DNA from: Clavelina lepadiformis
Taxonomy: Eukaryota > Chordata > Ascidiacea > Aplousobranchia > Clavelinidae
Assembly (NCBI RefSeq): GCF_947623445.1
Contig: NC_135243.1
Span: 1,924,501-1,988,500 of the forward strand
DNA length: 64,000 bases
Reading direction: 5' to 3'
The notes under the pieces are model-generated. The model made no database searches. It saw only the letters and a program-made list of their open reading frames with translations, and was not told where the DNA came from. The position numbers and the translations under genes were made by a program. This document shows, in pieces, positions 36,220 to 49,095 of the stretch. Numbering within the stretch: the first letter of the stretch is position 1; every line of letters starts with the position of its first letter.

Positions 36220-37440
36220 TAAAATCGACATTTTTGCGCTAAAAAGGGGAAAGTGTCCTGGGTGAAAAAAGCCATGAGCGCCGAGCTTGTTTGCTTACGT
36301 TGATATATGGCGGGTTATCTCCTGGATACTTTATTGCGTCCTGGCACCGTATTACGCTGAGCAAACAACGCTTGCTGATAACTCGGCAATATAACTTACA
36401 CTTTTCATTGCTTTCGTGCTCAGTAAAAAATGGAATATAAATTTCATGCTTACAGTTAATACGAAATTTCATGTAGCAATCAATGCATTTAAGTGAATCG
36501 AAAGTCTGCATTTTAATTACCGCTAGGTGGAGAGATAGAGCAATCACGTGAGCGTAAGAATTTATCTGCCAAGCAATATACTAGCAACATAGCCTGGTGC
36601 CCGTAGAAACCGTGAGTTTTGTGACTAATCTTTGATCTTGCGTTTGTTGCTGTTCCTGGATGCCATTGGTCATAATTTGAGATAAAAAATCGAAGGCAAA
36701 GACAAGAACAACAATGAACTTTGATTCAACACGCATCCTAGGCTACAAACAGCGTTGAGCTACCATGAGCTGCGATCAGATTTAGTCGAAATTGTCCAAT
36801 TGCCAATTGTGCTCAAGTACTAACGTGGTTTATTGCAGCGGCCTATGCAACTATATATACATATATGACGATTATACGTGCTGTTGCCCCCACCAACACG
36901 TCTGTGCGCTTCGCGTCTATTCGAATTTGTCCAACTTCAACCCGTAAGTGTCCGGCAGATGCCATCCCAGAGAAGCTTGACTGACGGGATTCAGCTTAGC
37001 AAGGTTAAGACCAATGATATAATACAGGTTGATGCTAAATTCCAATGCTAAGTTAAGCTAAAATATGATCGGTTTTTGATATTTTTAATCTGTTAGCGCG
37101 TTACGCGAGTTATATAAAGACGGTTCTACAATTCTAGCCCCGATATGACTCTCCTGTCTATATTATACGTTTGAGGACAAATCGTTTTAAGGAGGAAACT
37201 AAAAAAAATACAATACATTAATGCCATGAATAATTATTTAATATAATAAAAATAAATGATTTCTTGATTCGAATACAAACAGCGCATATACGCCTCAGTA
37301 AACAGCTAAAAGAGAAGCTGTTAATATGAACACGAGACTTAAACAGATTCTGAGCAAAAAGTCGCATCGAAGGCGCCGATCTAAAAATATCTTTTCAAGA
37401 TTTTCTTTCAAGTCTCGAAATAAACTTTCGTTCCAGTGAA
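36220..37440. other. unassigned intergenic DNA
   Basis: No gene, RNA or transposon end was recognised. The stretch is AT-rich with short open frames only. Confidence 0.5.
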
Positions 37441-37464
37441 CGCGTGAAAGAATCTCTAAAGCTT

Positions 37465-39135
37465 GAGCTTTGTGGCCAACAATTTTCAAGGAAATATTCT
37501 CTCGACCGACGTACCCACTTCGTCACAAGCCAACCAGCCAAGCGTAAAGTATCTGAATATTTTTCACGAAAAAGATTTATTATTGTTGAGCTCACTTTTA
37601 AGCATTTCATGTTTCAATTTAAAGTAAAAATTTTTGTCCTACATATACGCCCATTCACGTTTTGCTGCATTCACACTCATCATATTATTAACAGTGTCTT
37701 TCGCAGGCATATATGAGTGCGTGGGCAGAACTTGCGTATACCTGGTTTGTGCTTCTGCGGTATTTACAAATCTACTATGTGGAAGGGGATTAAGCAAACA
37801 AATAATAGATCGTTGCATGGTTAAGATAACAATAGAATTTAGCAATAGCGACAAGTGCCTTACATAATAGAACCTGAATTACAGCCCACCATTTATAACA
37901 TACTGAAGCAATTCACTGTCCTTGGACAATTATCTTGAAAATGGAAATTGCAGCATGAAACAAAAAGTTTTTATACGTCATAAAGACGATTACGTGGCAG
38001 CAACTTTCAACTCTGGTGGCGGCCATCTTCCACGTCACAGTCACGAGAATTGAACGGAAATAAGTCAGTCGTGCAATATTTAAAACTACTCACATTCCAG
38101 CTAAATTTTTCGACCTTATTTGGAAACGCATCAGTTAATCTCAGTCAGCAAAATAAAGCTTCTAATCCAGCCGGGTTTTTGGGGATTTTTGCTCAGCAAA
38201 TCTTTTTCGCAACAAATCGTTTCCGACTTTCAGCAAAGTGACGTCACTCAACCCTCTTCCGAGTCAAGCGTAAGACATTTCAACATATCGCACGACTCAG
38301 GATCATCTCAGGTCAACAGTCAATTAAACATTGTACAGTTTGGTTGCGATTCTATCGATTCGGCCCCATATCAAGTGCACCGCTGGGTTAATGATGAAAA
38401 ATAGTGACGTAATAATCTCAGAAGGTCTATCCGGGCTTGGTATTTTTGCCGATTAAAAAACTTCAAAATACAGAATCAGAGCATTATATAAATGAACACC
38501 AGCTGTGGTGTTTAGTGTTAAATTATCCGCAACAAATTATCTCTTGATATTTTGCATCAACCATCGCTGACCAATGACGTCATGTGACAGCGTCAAGTTG
38601 CAGTCGACATATTTGATGTGACTTAACATGGCAGAATGAAACGCCTCCAAGCCGCATGCGTGAAAGAAATACATCTTATATAGGAACGTAACAATTGACA
38701 GAACCGCACATCGCTTGCTCAGGTTTTGTCTGATAAAAGATGGTGGATTCACCTAACCACCATGTAGTCTATCAAATTACAACTGAAGCGAAAATTTTAG
38801 CCAAGCGCAGTGGAATGTTGGCTCATATACTTATATTTTCACAGGTTTTAAGATTTCCGGCAAAACAAAAATATGTCGTCATAACTCTACGGCGTATCAA
38901 TGCAATAATATGGAACTTGGTGGTGATCAACCATATTCAAGGAGGGTAATTTTTTGCTTTAAAAATACTTGATTTTTGTTTCTTCCCCAGACGTTTCTTG
39001 TAAGCGTTCAACAAAATATTTTCGCCGGTTCAAATCGTCTCCGGAATTTCAACGATGACGTACCCATACTTCGTCACAAGCAAACAAGTCAAGCGTCAAG
39101 CAGCCGGATAATTTGCACGGAACCGATTCACAGCA
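37465..39135 (+). other. three diverged copies of one segment, possibly exons of an unknown gene
   Basis: Related segments lie at about 37478-37580, 38195-38300 and 39010-39120. In one plus-strand frame each, they read NILSTDVPTSSQANQPSVKY, QSDVTQPSSESSVRHFNISH and THTSSQANKSSVKQPDNLHG. The shared skeleton is a hydrophobic/Ser start, a DVT/DVP step, an SSQ/SSE run and SV(K/R). The middle copy lies in an open frame ending with TAG at 38402-38404. Coding status is unproven; a diverged non-coding triplication is equally possible. No family recognised. Confidence 0.35.
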
Positions 39136-39187
39136 GCCAAGCACTTATCTAAGCATTTGACGCTGAGTCAAGTTTGTTGGTTGGTAA

Positions 39188-39232
39188 CTCTACGTCATAC
39201 TCTACGTCATACTCTACTCTACGTCATTCTGC
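39188..39232. repeat. short tandem repeat TCTACGTCATAC
   Basis: A 12-bp motif (TCTACGTCATAC) is repeated about three times with one truncated unit. It is a local microsatellite built from the ACGTCA motif that is common in this window. Confidence 0.75.
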
Positions 39233-39299
39233 TCATTCACATATAACAACATCACTGTAATAACAATAATGTCTATATGTTACGGGATTATTTTTATTA

Positions 39300-39384
39300 C
39301 CGTTTTTATATCCATCACGTTATACACCGTTTTTATATCCATCACGTTATAAACCATTTTTATATCCATCACGTTATACACTGT
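39300..39384. repeat. 27-bp tandem repeat, three units
   Basis: The motif TTTTTATATCCATCACGTTA recurs three times with 27-bp spacing. The period keeps a frame open (FYIHHVI repeated), but there is no other sign of a gene, so I treat it as a minisatellite. Confidence 0.8.
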
Positions 39385-39479
39385 TTTTATTCGCATTGTA
39401 TTGTCTTTATATGCATGTTCACGATATGCCGTGTTTTACTTGTTTATACTCGTGACGTCTCAGATCGTTAGCCCGAGGG

Positions 39480-40726
39480 CCCAATTAGTAATGTTGTTAG
39501 CGTCCCACGGGGATTCCTTAGTCGCGTGGAATTTGTTTTGTGGGAATGTTGCGCTCGGCTGTGTGGTGCTGAGCTAGTTTAAATCAGTCTACGTTTGTTT
39601 TTATTCAAGAAAGACTCGTAAAAATAAGAGAGTCTGGCTGATTGACTAGCCGTTAAAGCGGGGAGCTTACCTGGTCAGAAAAAGTTTGGTTACATATATA
39701 GCGACATGTTTAGGCAAAATTGTCGTTTAAAAAGTTAAACAGCATATATGGCACAGAGATAATAGTTCCAAGGGTATATTCTACCGGGCGAAAAATAGAG
39801 CAACAAACTTCCATTTTAAAAACAGCCCTACTGCGGTAATAACAACAGATCCTTTTCGAAGATTCAATGCTGAAGAAATTAAATCACTCACCACAACTTG
39901 GTCCCAGTTGCAATGAAGTCGAATTTGCCGGAGTCGCGAACAGAAGGAGAATAATAAAGTAGTGACTGACGCATTCTGCTACATTACTTCTAACATAATT
40001 CTAGAAACTAATTCACTGCTAATTTACGTAATGAACTACTCATATACACTTCGTGAGCACGCACAATGGCTGTTGTCAAAAATTCTTGTCCGCCTAAATA
40101 CGTTAGAAACCTAAATAGTAGTCAGTGGAATGCGTTTCCACATATTAAACTAAATTCTGGCGAAACTTTTGGTTAAATACTTTCAAAATAATTGAAGTGA
40201 AGAAGGCGCCAACCCAAACGCTTCGCTTGATTTATCACGCCGACATGGATTGTCTGCTGGCATAGATTGTCTGCTGGCTCAACTCAGATTATTATTTTTA
40301 TTGAGGCGCTTTACGTCATCACGTCGAGCGTCGAGCACAGTCCCAGCAAATAGCATTATGGTAAAAAAGTAAGTTGTATGAAGTGCAAAGGATTAAACAA
40401 TTAAACGGCAATAGCTGTTACGTAATGCTCGATGACGTAATTATGACCTTGACAATATGCTCGCGATATTCCACCTTCGCTTGCACTCAACTTTAACAAG
40501 GGATGGGCAGCTTTGATTTAAAAAGTTATCTTACGCCGACTAGTGGCAAATATCAAATTATCTTGCACTCGCATGATGTCGCTTTTCTGTTCACCATCCT
40601 TCAATCATGTTTGACCGGGTTTTAATCAGCATTTGTGACGAAACAAACGATACATTTTGAAATATTTTGTGAAGCAAAATGGTCAAAACCTTCGTAATAT
40701 CTCTCTCATCCGCGTAACACCGGTTC
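39480..40726. other. unassigned intergenic DNA
   Basis: No recognisable gene or mobile element. ACGTCA-type motifs occur (for example near 40313 and 40435). Confidence 0.5.
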
Positions 40727-41080
40727 CTACATCGCCGCTTTTTCATCTTCCAAGATTATCAAATATTTCATCACAAACTGGTTGTAAGTGGGTACACGGG
40801 GAATCCCCCTTACCTTCAGCTCCATAGGGTTGGAAAACTCCTTTCGCTCAACACTGACAAGGTTAAGTTTTTTCGAAAGGAAATCTTCTTCAGACCAGAC
40901 ATGCATCACCACGCAAAGAAGAAGGTCGGTTGCAGCTATACACGCATACATGGAATGCTTGTGCGCATGCGCAACATGTTCCAGCTGTTCTCTGGACTTC
41001 CGCTTTGCTTTAAAAACTTTCAGGCTGTTTCCGTCTTTCAAAGTCATATTTATCGCCACTGATTCGATGAGTTTTGTCAC
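40727..41080 (-). CDS. unidentified open frame, 117 codons, possible single exon
   Basis: The frame has mixed, protein-like composition (TKLIESVAINMTLKDGNSLK, MHVWSEEDFLSKKL, MELKVRGIPRVPTYNQF) and ends at TGA 40727. It begins at GTG with no nearby in-frame ATG, so if real it is an internal or terminal exon. I recognise no domain. It could also be a relic of a mobile element. There are no neighbouring exons to support it. Confidence 0.25.
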   Translation of the reverse strand: MTKLIESVAINMTLKDGNSLKVFKAKRKSREQLEHVAHAHKHSMYACIAATDLLLCVVMHVWSEEDFLSKKLNLVSVERKEFSNPMELKVRGIPRVPTYNQFVMKYLIILEDEKAAM

Positions 41081-42082
41081 GTGTACGTTACTTTGTCCTA
41101 TTTCATCGATTTATTCTGGCTAATCTAGGCAAATATTTATGAATCAAAACAACTTTTATTACATAATAATAGGTAATGTTAAAACGTATTGTTATCTAAC
41201 AATATTACTCTTTGCCTTGTATAGAATAATCATTATTACAAAAACCAACCATTGTTTTGCTTCGTGTACAAGAGATTGCTTAACACCAGCGCAGCAAATA
41301 ATATAAGATGTTCACATGAAAGCCAGGAATAATTTTAGCGCACTAGCGCCAACATGCGGTAGAAATAAAGGCGGCCAGATCGGTTGATGTTTCAGAATAA
41401 GGCGCAAGGCGGTCAAATGAGGTGATAAAAATTGCGTATTTGTGTGGTTAGACGGGTAGGTGTGGGCCGCGACCTCGGGTAGATACAAACTCGCCATTAA
41501 ACATAATTTTATCTTGTGGGCCGTGTATAAACGGTATCTACTGTAAGTTATCTGCCTCTGATTTCAAAAATGGATTCTTAGAAAAGATGCTGGCTCGAAA
41601 CTTTCCTGCGTCGTTCTCCGCATCAGGCTTGTGTGTGGAGTAAGGACGAGATTGCGATCTCTCCAATGCTGGGCTGCAAGGTCACTCACAAGTAGTCGGG
41701 AAGCTTCAACAACACGCATCAGGTCGCATGGAGCTGGATTTTGTGTCTGGCTGGTGTTGGAATAAGCTGCATTTCGCTTTCAGTGAATTATCTCGCAAAA
41801 TTGTTTCAAAATTAAAACTTGTAGAAACAGTGCTGAGGCTGATGCACGTGACAAGGTTTGAATAAGCGACAGCCAATAATACGACCAGATGTTCTTTGAA
41901 ACTACACCGCGGTTATTTTGCGAGTGACGTAAAAAATATTGTCTACGAGTGCATCAAAATGTGGCTTAAAAACGTAAATTTTTGAAAAAATTCAGTAACT
42001 TTAAAAAATCAAAACAGTTGCTAGAACAAGAGTTTAATAAACGACACTGACAGCGTAAAGTTGTTTCAAAAGAGAATCTTCC
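41081..42082. other. unassigned DNA next to the oxoprolinase 3' fragment
   Basis: The oxoprolinase relic loses its reading frame at about 42083. No further C-terminal HyuB exons were found in this stretch, and no other feature was recognised. Confidence 0.45.
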
Positions 42083-42596
42083 TCAAAACCCCGTCTCCGC
42101 CAGTGGAGGAGCTGCATGGAGGTTCTTGAGGACGACCGGATATCTGGATATCTGATAGTCGGGGTCGAGTATGGACCACTTGGGTATGTTGACGGGAATA
42201 GGGGCGAGGCAGCCCTGGTTAAGGGGGATGTCGTAGCCCACCATGCACCTAAGGGAGTAGATGATGGCAGACTTGGTGATCGCTCTTGGCGCGTTCAACT
42301 TGTTTATCACCACAGGGGATGTCCCTTCGAAATCGAATGTCGCGCTTCTCGATATGAGCTCCTGGACTAGGTGGATACCCTAAACAGAAAGCTTCGTTGA
42401 AATGTCTGTGATTGATACAGTTGTGACGTCACAAAGACACTTACCTTTTGGTTGGCGGCAACTAGCGCTCTCAAGTCGGCCAGGTTGCCATGGAGATTGT
42501 GGGTCCGGCTGCAACTAGTGAATTCTCCTGGGAGCACGAGAAACGCTGTTACTTGTGTGAGGTAACAAGTAAAAACAAGTTCAATAGGGTTTAAAG

Positions 42597-45500
42597 CAGT
42601 GGTTCCCAACCTGGGGTTCGCGGACCACTTGGGGATCCGTGAGTGTCTTGGTTGCATGTAGGCTACTTTATTTCTCTATTGTTTGTGCAACGAAAGAAGA
42701 GAATCATAAACATTTTAAGACACTTTTTCATTGAAATTTGCAGCAGCTCCCAAGTATATCTGATATTACAGTAAATATTAGGATGTTTCATTTTTTCACC
42801 ATTTTGGAATTTAAAAAAGCTTGGGGTCTCCCTAGGCCGTATTTTGGGCACAATGAAAGAATCTGGAATTTTTTTTTATTTATGACGTCATTTTGAGGTT
42901 GCACCCCCTTGTTGAAGTTTTGGTGGGGGTGCATTTGTGTGAATTGGCGATATCTTGGTAACCGATTGAGCTAGAGCCATGATCAAGGTCTCAAAAGATG
43001 CAGAACAGCTAGTTTCCCATAACCACTCTATACATTTTAACTGTATTTTTGCTCTAGAAAAAAAGTTATTTGAGAAAAACCGAAATTTTGAAAAAACCCT
43101 AAGTTTTGACATATTTTGTATGCAAACCACAATGTAGTTCCCAACCGAACCTTTATTTTGCTTGGTGGTGATTGTAAACTTTTAGATTGGCTTTCGCCAA
43201 GCTTTTAAGCAAAATATTTTATATGTAAGCTATACAAACATATATCTAAGATAAACTTAAAATTACAGCAGTTTGTGTAAATAACTGCTACATCGGTAGT
43301 TCTGGAAAGATCGAGTAAACAATCATGTTAAACTGCGACTTTGATTTCTACTTTAGCGTTACTCTACCGTGTAAGAACAGTTCCATAGGCCAAATAACAA
43401 ATTGTATTTTTTATTCAAATTTATTTTTATTCTTTAAACTAACAACAAACAACAGTTCATGTTAACCCAAAAATTTGCTGTCTTCACTAATTGTTATCCA
43501 TATTGCAAAGGTATGCTTGCAAACGAAAATCAGTACGCCTCAAAGTAGATTTGTTTTCACGAATTTTCTCCTGCAGAATATTTTTCAACCATCCAATTTT
43601 CCTTTCATTGCACTTACTATTGTTTTCAATGGCTTTCCAAAATTCTGGATCAACATCATCTGAAGCAATGCCATGAGCTTGTTTTCTGTTCAATGTGAAA
43701 AATTGTTTTAAACCAGCATTACGATTCATAAGCAAGTTGTTTACATCGATGGATAGCGGCATGGAAGAGGATACTTTAACAGCCTCGATTGGGTAAGGTG
43801 GCACCTCAGAATAAACACTTAAAGCCACATTTTGGGGGTCAAGCCATTGTCCCGCATGATCCAAGTAATACTTCATTACCATATCAGCAACATCTGGCTG
43901 GATTTCTCTATAAGCAAGAAGAAGGTTGCATTGGAAAAGAGTAAGAAAAGGACCATCACAAGCTTTTGGATGCAAATGTATCATTAAAAAAGAGGGTACA
44001 TAGACTGAAACTATGTATGAAACAATTTTTTCTAATTTTCTTTTTTGATTTGTGGACATTTGTTGACTTCCAATGTTGAAAAGCAGAAGACGAAGGTAGC
44101 CGCTGGCAGTTGTTATCCATCATGAGTGACTTATACTCTCCTGTTTGTATGTTAAAAGGTTTTTTAGATTTTCCGGAACATTCATCAGCAAATGAGAAGC
44201 TAACACTAACAAGCACAGTTCGTCACTGCGGAAACTGTTGTCTACCATTTTTTCCTTTTTTGATGTGCAGTGCTGCAATCTTTGTAATCGGAATAGTTAC
44301 AGTGTCACATGGAATTAAACCGTTTAGAACGGGCTTCTGTATTGTTTTTATAATATTCAGTAATGCACCATCTTCAAGTGCACTGGGACCTTTTTTTCCA
44401 CCTTCTATGAAACGAATAACATGGGACAGATATATTTCATTGACATGAAATAAACATTCCAAGGTATGAATCCCATGACCAATGGTCAAACTAAAATAAT
44501 CTGCTAAGCGTTTATTTACTCCTGACTTCCTGCCTGTGTTAACAGCTGTAGTGTCCGCCATGACTGAGTACACCTTCTTTAGAGTATCACCGCATACCTC
44601 ATCAATAATTGTGGAGGAAAGTATTTCCCCTGTAACTGATGTTCTTTTGGGAAAGGTTTTGACACCAACAATTCTCTCACATTTTTTATTCTGGTCATCC
44701 AACAACTGACCAACAAAAACATACCGGTCAAGTGAGTTAATCACCCTACCATCATATCACAGTTACATTGCACTACACGACTTTATCTCTAATTGGCATC
44801 TTTCTAATGCTTTCATTCAAACTTTCTCTCGTCTGCGAAAAATAGTTGTTGGAGATGCTGCGATTTTTTCATGTGCCAAAGATCTCAGTTGGTCTGAGTG
44901 CTGGCGTATGGAAGTCATACGACGGTCAGCTAGCATGCACATCTCCTGATTTACAGAAAACGTACGAATTTTTTTATAGAATTTTCCACCAATTACTTTC
45001 TTGATTTCAAAATCTGGGTCTAATTTATGATCTCCTGAACCTGATTCCGAATCTGACATGACGTTGAAATTTTGGATTCCAGACTTTTTTCTTATTTTAT
45101 CAGCAATAACATACTTTGAAGATAAGCTAGAAGACGAACAATTTTCAGTAGACTGCTCAGAGTAATATTTTCGCTTATGACGGTAACTTTTACTGAAACA
45201 GTTGATCTGACATGTTGACTTGTAGGCAAAATATGTCAAAATTTTGGTTTTTCTCAAATAACTTTTTTTCTAGAGCAAAAATGCAATTAAAATGTATTGA
45301 GTGGTTATAGGAAACCAGCCATTCTGCATCTTTTGACACCTTGATTATGGCTCTAGCTCAATCGGTTACCAAGATATCGCCAATTCACACAAATGCACCC
45401 CCACCAAAACTTCAACAAGGGGGTGCAACCTCAAAATGACGTCATAAATAAAAAAAAAATTCAGATTCTTTCATTGTGCCTAAAATACGGCCTAGGGAGA

Positions 45501-45690
45501 CCTCAAGCTTTTTTAAATTCCAAAATGGTGAAAAAATAAAACATCCTAGTAAATATCCCTCAATAGTAGGTTATGCTTTAAATAACAAGACATTTTCTGA
45601 TTGAATTCTTGGCAAATTTTAGGTACGGGTCCGCAGGCTTGAAAATTTATTAATAGGGGTACGCGACTAAAAAAACATTGGGAACCACTG
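42597..45690 (-). mobile_element. hAT-like transposon, 3.1 kb, with long subterminal inverted repeats
   Basis: The ends are CAGTGGTTCCCAA and TTGGGAACCACTG. The flanks GTTTAAAG (42589-42596) and GTTTAAAA (45691-45698) form an 8-bp target duplication with one mismatch, fitting the hAT preference nTnnnnAn. Inside, 42780-43118 and 45227-45548 are inverted copies of each other, over 320 bp and nearly identical, while the outer 180 bp differ. Three minus-strand open frames lie between them. It was inserted into an oxoprolinase intron. Confidence 0.85.
43487..45257 (-). pseudogene. transposon-encoded protein in three open segments (45257-44817, 44744-44223, 44059-43487)
   Basis: The middle segment contains VMADTTAVNTGRKSGVNKRL and HTLECLFHVNEIYLSHVIRF. 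The last contains PVVKYYLDHAGQW-like text (MKYYLDHAGQWLDPQNVALS), NRNAGLKQFFTLNRKQAHGI and FWKAIENNS. I associate this kind of protein with dispersed elements in cnidarian and arthropod genomes, but cannot name a Pfam family. Between 44744 and 44817 the frame shifts just before YDGRVINS, so the copy is disrupted. Given the element's hAT-type ends, it is probably the element's transposase or a companion protein. That link is inference. Confidence 0.6.
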
Positions 45691-46783
45691 GTTTAAAAAT
45701 AATTCTGACTCATTAGAACAACAACAACAACAACAACTACCATGAAACCTTTCAGCATCATATGATACGAGAAAGCACATCATCCAGAACATTATCACAT
45801 AAATCACAATCACATCCCAGCATAAATCGCAACCTTCTCAAAATGTTTCAGTAGCGGTTAGTTAACACAAACACCGTTGCTACACAACTATGAAATTTTT
45901 GAACATCATATGATAAACTTCGTGATCAGATCTATAACAATTATCACATCACCAAGCAAATCACATGATTATACTCACGAGAGTAAACAGGAAGATGAAC
46001 TCCTCCAGCATATGGATGATTGGAGAGTATGCAATCTCCTTCATTGATCTCTATCGCCCAGATCTGGTACTTCACGCCATCCAACATGGTCCCTAGGTGG
46101 ATTGGGATGTGAGTAGCGTTGGAAACAAGACGACCATCGGGTCCGAAAAGAGCGCACGAGAAGTCAAGTCGTTCCTGTCGATTCATGTAATGTTACACAT
46201 AAAATAATGAGTGCTTTCATAAAACATAATGATCATAATAGAATTACACCTACTCAGTTATCAAGAACATATTTACACAAGTATGTCTTGCAATATACAC
46301 AAGACTATACGGGACTTTCAACGACTGAAGCACAGATAAAATGTCAAGGGCTGAGAAATCTTGGTGCAATAAATTCGCAGAAATTAGACCAAACAGATAA
46401 AAGCAGTGTTGGACGATTATCTAGACCAGTAATGTATAAATAACAAACATGTTAAAATATGACGAGTTCAAGCCAGACAAATACCTTAATGTTAGTGGAT
46501 ATTGCTGTCCGTTGTAGAATCCTACCCATCTGTTCTGCAATGCTCATGAACCTTTGATGTCAAAGGTCAGAGGTTATAATATATTGATAAGATCAGTGAT
46601 CCCAGTCTAGCACACACACAATAAAAGTTAATCGGGAATGACAAATAACCCAACCTCACCTTACAACTACCCCCATAATCATTGCATGCATTTGATATTC
46701 AATTTCCCAGTTATTGTTATTTGGGTAAATTGTCAGTCATAAAAATCGCTTCGAAAAATTCAGTCCACAAAATAACACCTATA

Positions 46784-47401
46784 CAGTCGACTCCGCTTAA
46801 TTCGGACACTTTGGTTCCGCTCACTTTTGGCCGAATTAAGCGGAGAAACGGCTTTGTCCGAATTAAGCGGAAAATCAATTGTTCGTTTCATGGTCATGCA
46901 TAAAGGCAAAAAATGCATTTAAAATACTGTACTGTTGCGTAATAAATGAATTGCTGCTGCGCTATACTGCAGTAACTGGCACTGATCGCATAAAACGTCT
47001 TCGTTTACTTTAGTGAGCAATTTCACTTTTTGTGCTAAACTTTTCTGTACAATTTTGTCCTACAAAATGGACGCAATTGTACCGAAGTAAAAGCGACTAT
47101 GAAGCTGGCACGGCGTTATATAAGTTCATTGTCGATTGTTACTGCATGTATCGTCATTGTTTCACCATAATCACTCATAATGCAATTGCATCTTGTCTTA
47201 AAACGAACGAAGTATATACTGTTTATTGTATCATAACCTAACGATGGAATTGCGAACCTGTGTCCGAATTAAGCGGAGAATCGTCCGAATTAACAGGAGT
47301 TTTTTACGTTCAAATTTTACTTTTGTTCCGTTCCCGAGCATTTTGGCCGAATAAAGCGGTTGTCCGAGTTATCCGGTGTCCGAATTAAGCGGATTCGACT
47401 G
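46784..47401. mobile_element. Tigger/pogo-like MITE inserted at TA
   Basis: The ends are CAGTCGACTCCGCTTAATTC and GAATTAAGCGGATTCGACTG, flanked by TA on each side (46782-46783 and 47402-47403). Further GAATTAAGCGG motifs occur inside both ends. The paralogous site in copy I (around 740-755) reads CACCTATATATTTAAAATAA with no insertion, so the insertion post-dates the locus duplication. 618 bp, non-coding. Confidence 0.92.
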
Positions 47402-47843
47402 TATATTTAAAATAACGGAGAATGACAAAGAACCTTACAACACCGCACCTTACAACTATTCCAATGGTCATTGCATGCATTTGATATTCAATTTTCCAGT
47501 TATTGTCAGTTATAAACTTGCTTCCAAAAACTGTATCTACAAAATAACACTGACCTGTGTGAAAATATAGAGAGTTGGATGGCGTCCAATTCCTTGCCAA
47601 TATGCTTCGGCTTTCCCTTCCCTATCATGATGGTGATGTCACCTGAGTAAGCGAAATTTTAATAAATAAAGATACCATTTGTAGCATGTTATCTTTACAA
47701 TCACTTTATAAGTAACCTCGGATTGATGAAATTATGCACGGTTTGTGATTTAAGTATTTGTAATAAGACAATAGCACAACATACACATAGGTGCAGCAAA
47801 TAAAAATTTAGCATTGATATTTAACAACACTTTACATCATCAC

Positions 47844-48429
47844 TAGGGCAACCAAAAGTCAATATGGTCAATTTTTTTTCCTGCTCAGAATGCTATGAAA
47901 CAAGCACAAAACAAATTTCAGCTTTATACGACGTGTGGTATAGAAGTCATTAGGTGAGATAAAGTCAAAATGTTACGTTAGGTCAAAATACGGTCAAATT
48001 GTTTCGTTAGGTCTTTTTTTTAGGTCAAAATCTATTAAACTTGTAATTTTGTAACCATTCTGTAATATTATTCTTCCGTTTTTCTCTTTTCTTGTACCGC
48101 AAACAATTCCAGTCCCGCAAACAATTCCAGTCCCGCAAATTTTACTTCAAAGAGAGAAAAGGCTTTTCAGCGCGTTTGGTGACGTCACGATGTGACGGCA
48201 TTGCATTTGAAACTGCAAGTTGTCAATCTTAATACGCAGAAACGAAAAAAAGTCAACACTAGAAAAGCATTTTGTCATTTTTAAATGCAGCTTTAGATTA
48301 GAAAGTTGCTGTAGACAGTGTAGAGACTATCAGTATAGCGCTTTTCAAAATGAGGTCAAAATTTAAACGTTTTAGGTCAAAATAAGGTCAAACTTTGCAA
48401 ATTTTTAGGTCAAAAAACTGGTTGCCCTA
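47844..48429. mobile_element. hAT-like MITE, second copy of the TAGGGCAACC element
   Basis: It has the same ends and the same ATCATCAC duplication (47836-47843 and 48430-48437) as the copy at 1791-2371. It therefore inserted before the two oxoprolinase regions separated. Internal AGGTCAAAAT-type motifs are preserved. Confidence 0.85.
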
Positions 48430-49095
48430 ATCATCACAAATAATATTGTTACCTGTCGTACAACATTTGCTCTGGCAACAACATTTCCAGACACAGATTG
48501 GCGTCACAGTTAGGGAATCCCCTTTCTGTAGCATGTGGGGCCTGGGTGGGCCCCAACAGATTCAGGGAGAACTCGGGCTGACGACAAACAAACCCAACCG
48601 GAAAAATTGCATAGACCAGACCGTGCTGCGACTGTGTTGCTGTCAAGCTGTGATGAAAATGTTCAGCTGTCATACAATTCAAACAAAATAAGACAACATA
48701 TTCTAGTGTCAGTAGAAATAATGCAAAACGAGACAAGAACAAATGAGACAAGTCGTCTTTCTCCAAATTTTGAACGTAAACTTTAATTTGTAAAAGCTAA
48801 AAAGGTAAAAAATATCAAAAAGCTTGAAAGAAAACAAGATAGTAAAAACAACATATACACAAAAATATAACGAAGCATGCAGAGTCCAAACAACACATAC
48901 CAGCACATATCGGCACATTGAAATAAAAACACACTTTGTCCTGATGTTGACATTAACAAGAACATTTGTGCCATTGTTGAAGTTTTGCTTTAATTTAAGA
49001 TTTGAAAATAAAATACCTGCGGTGCTTGTATGGTGACACCAGCTGTAGTAGACTCAAACACATGCTCATATTCCCCGTCGTATCGACTTAGATCT

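Larger units (their letters stand above)
42083..49095 (-). pseudogene. 5-oxoprolinase relic, copy II (HyuB end plus part of HyuA)
   Basis: In protein order: 49017-49095 (TSTDV exon, cut by a junction), 48453-48647 (frameshifted VAA...HPGP exon), 46485-46551 ([21 protein letters not shown]), 45979-46174 ([19 protein letters not shown] to [10 protein letters not shown], intact), 42445-42527 ([18 protein letters not shown]), and 42083 to about 42379 ([20 protein letters not shown], then [16 protein letters not shown]). The last exon has two internal deletions of tens of residues: VQELI runs straight into RSATFDFEG, and SILDP runs straight into [10 protein letters not shown]. It then ends prematurely. 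The HGPAIII exon present in copy I is missing. A hAT-like element separates the last two groups. Individual exons are well conserved, but the whole cannot encode an enzyme. Confidence 0.85.

Noticed and set aside
39300..39384. CRISPR-like or protein-repeat array
   Set aside because: Units are contiguous 27-bp tandem copies without spacers, in a eukaryotic setting; a simple minisatellite.
42116..42370. Plus-strand 84-codon frame
   Set aside because: Antisense of the oxoprolinase HyuB exon.
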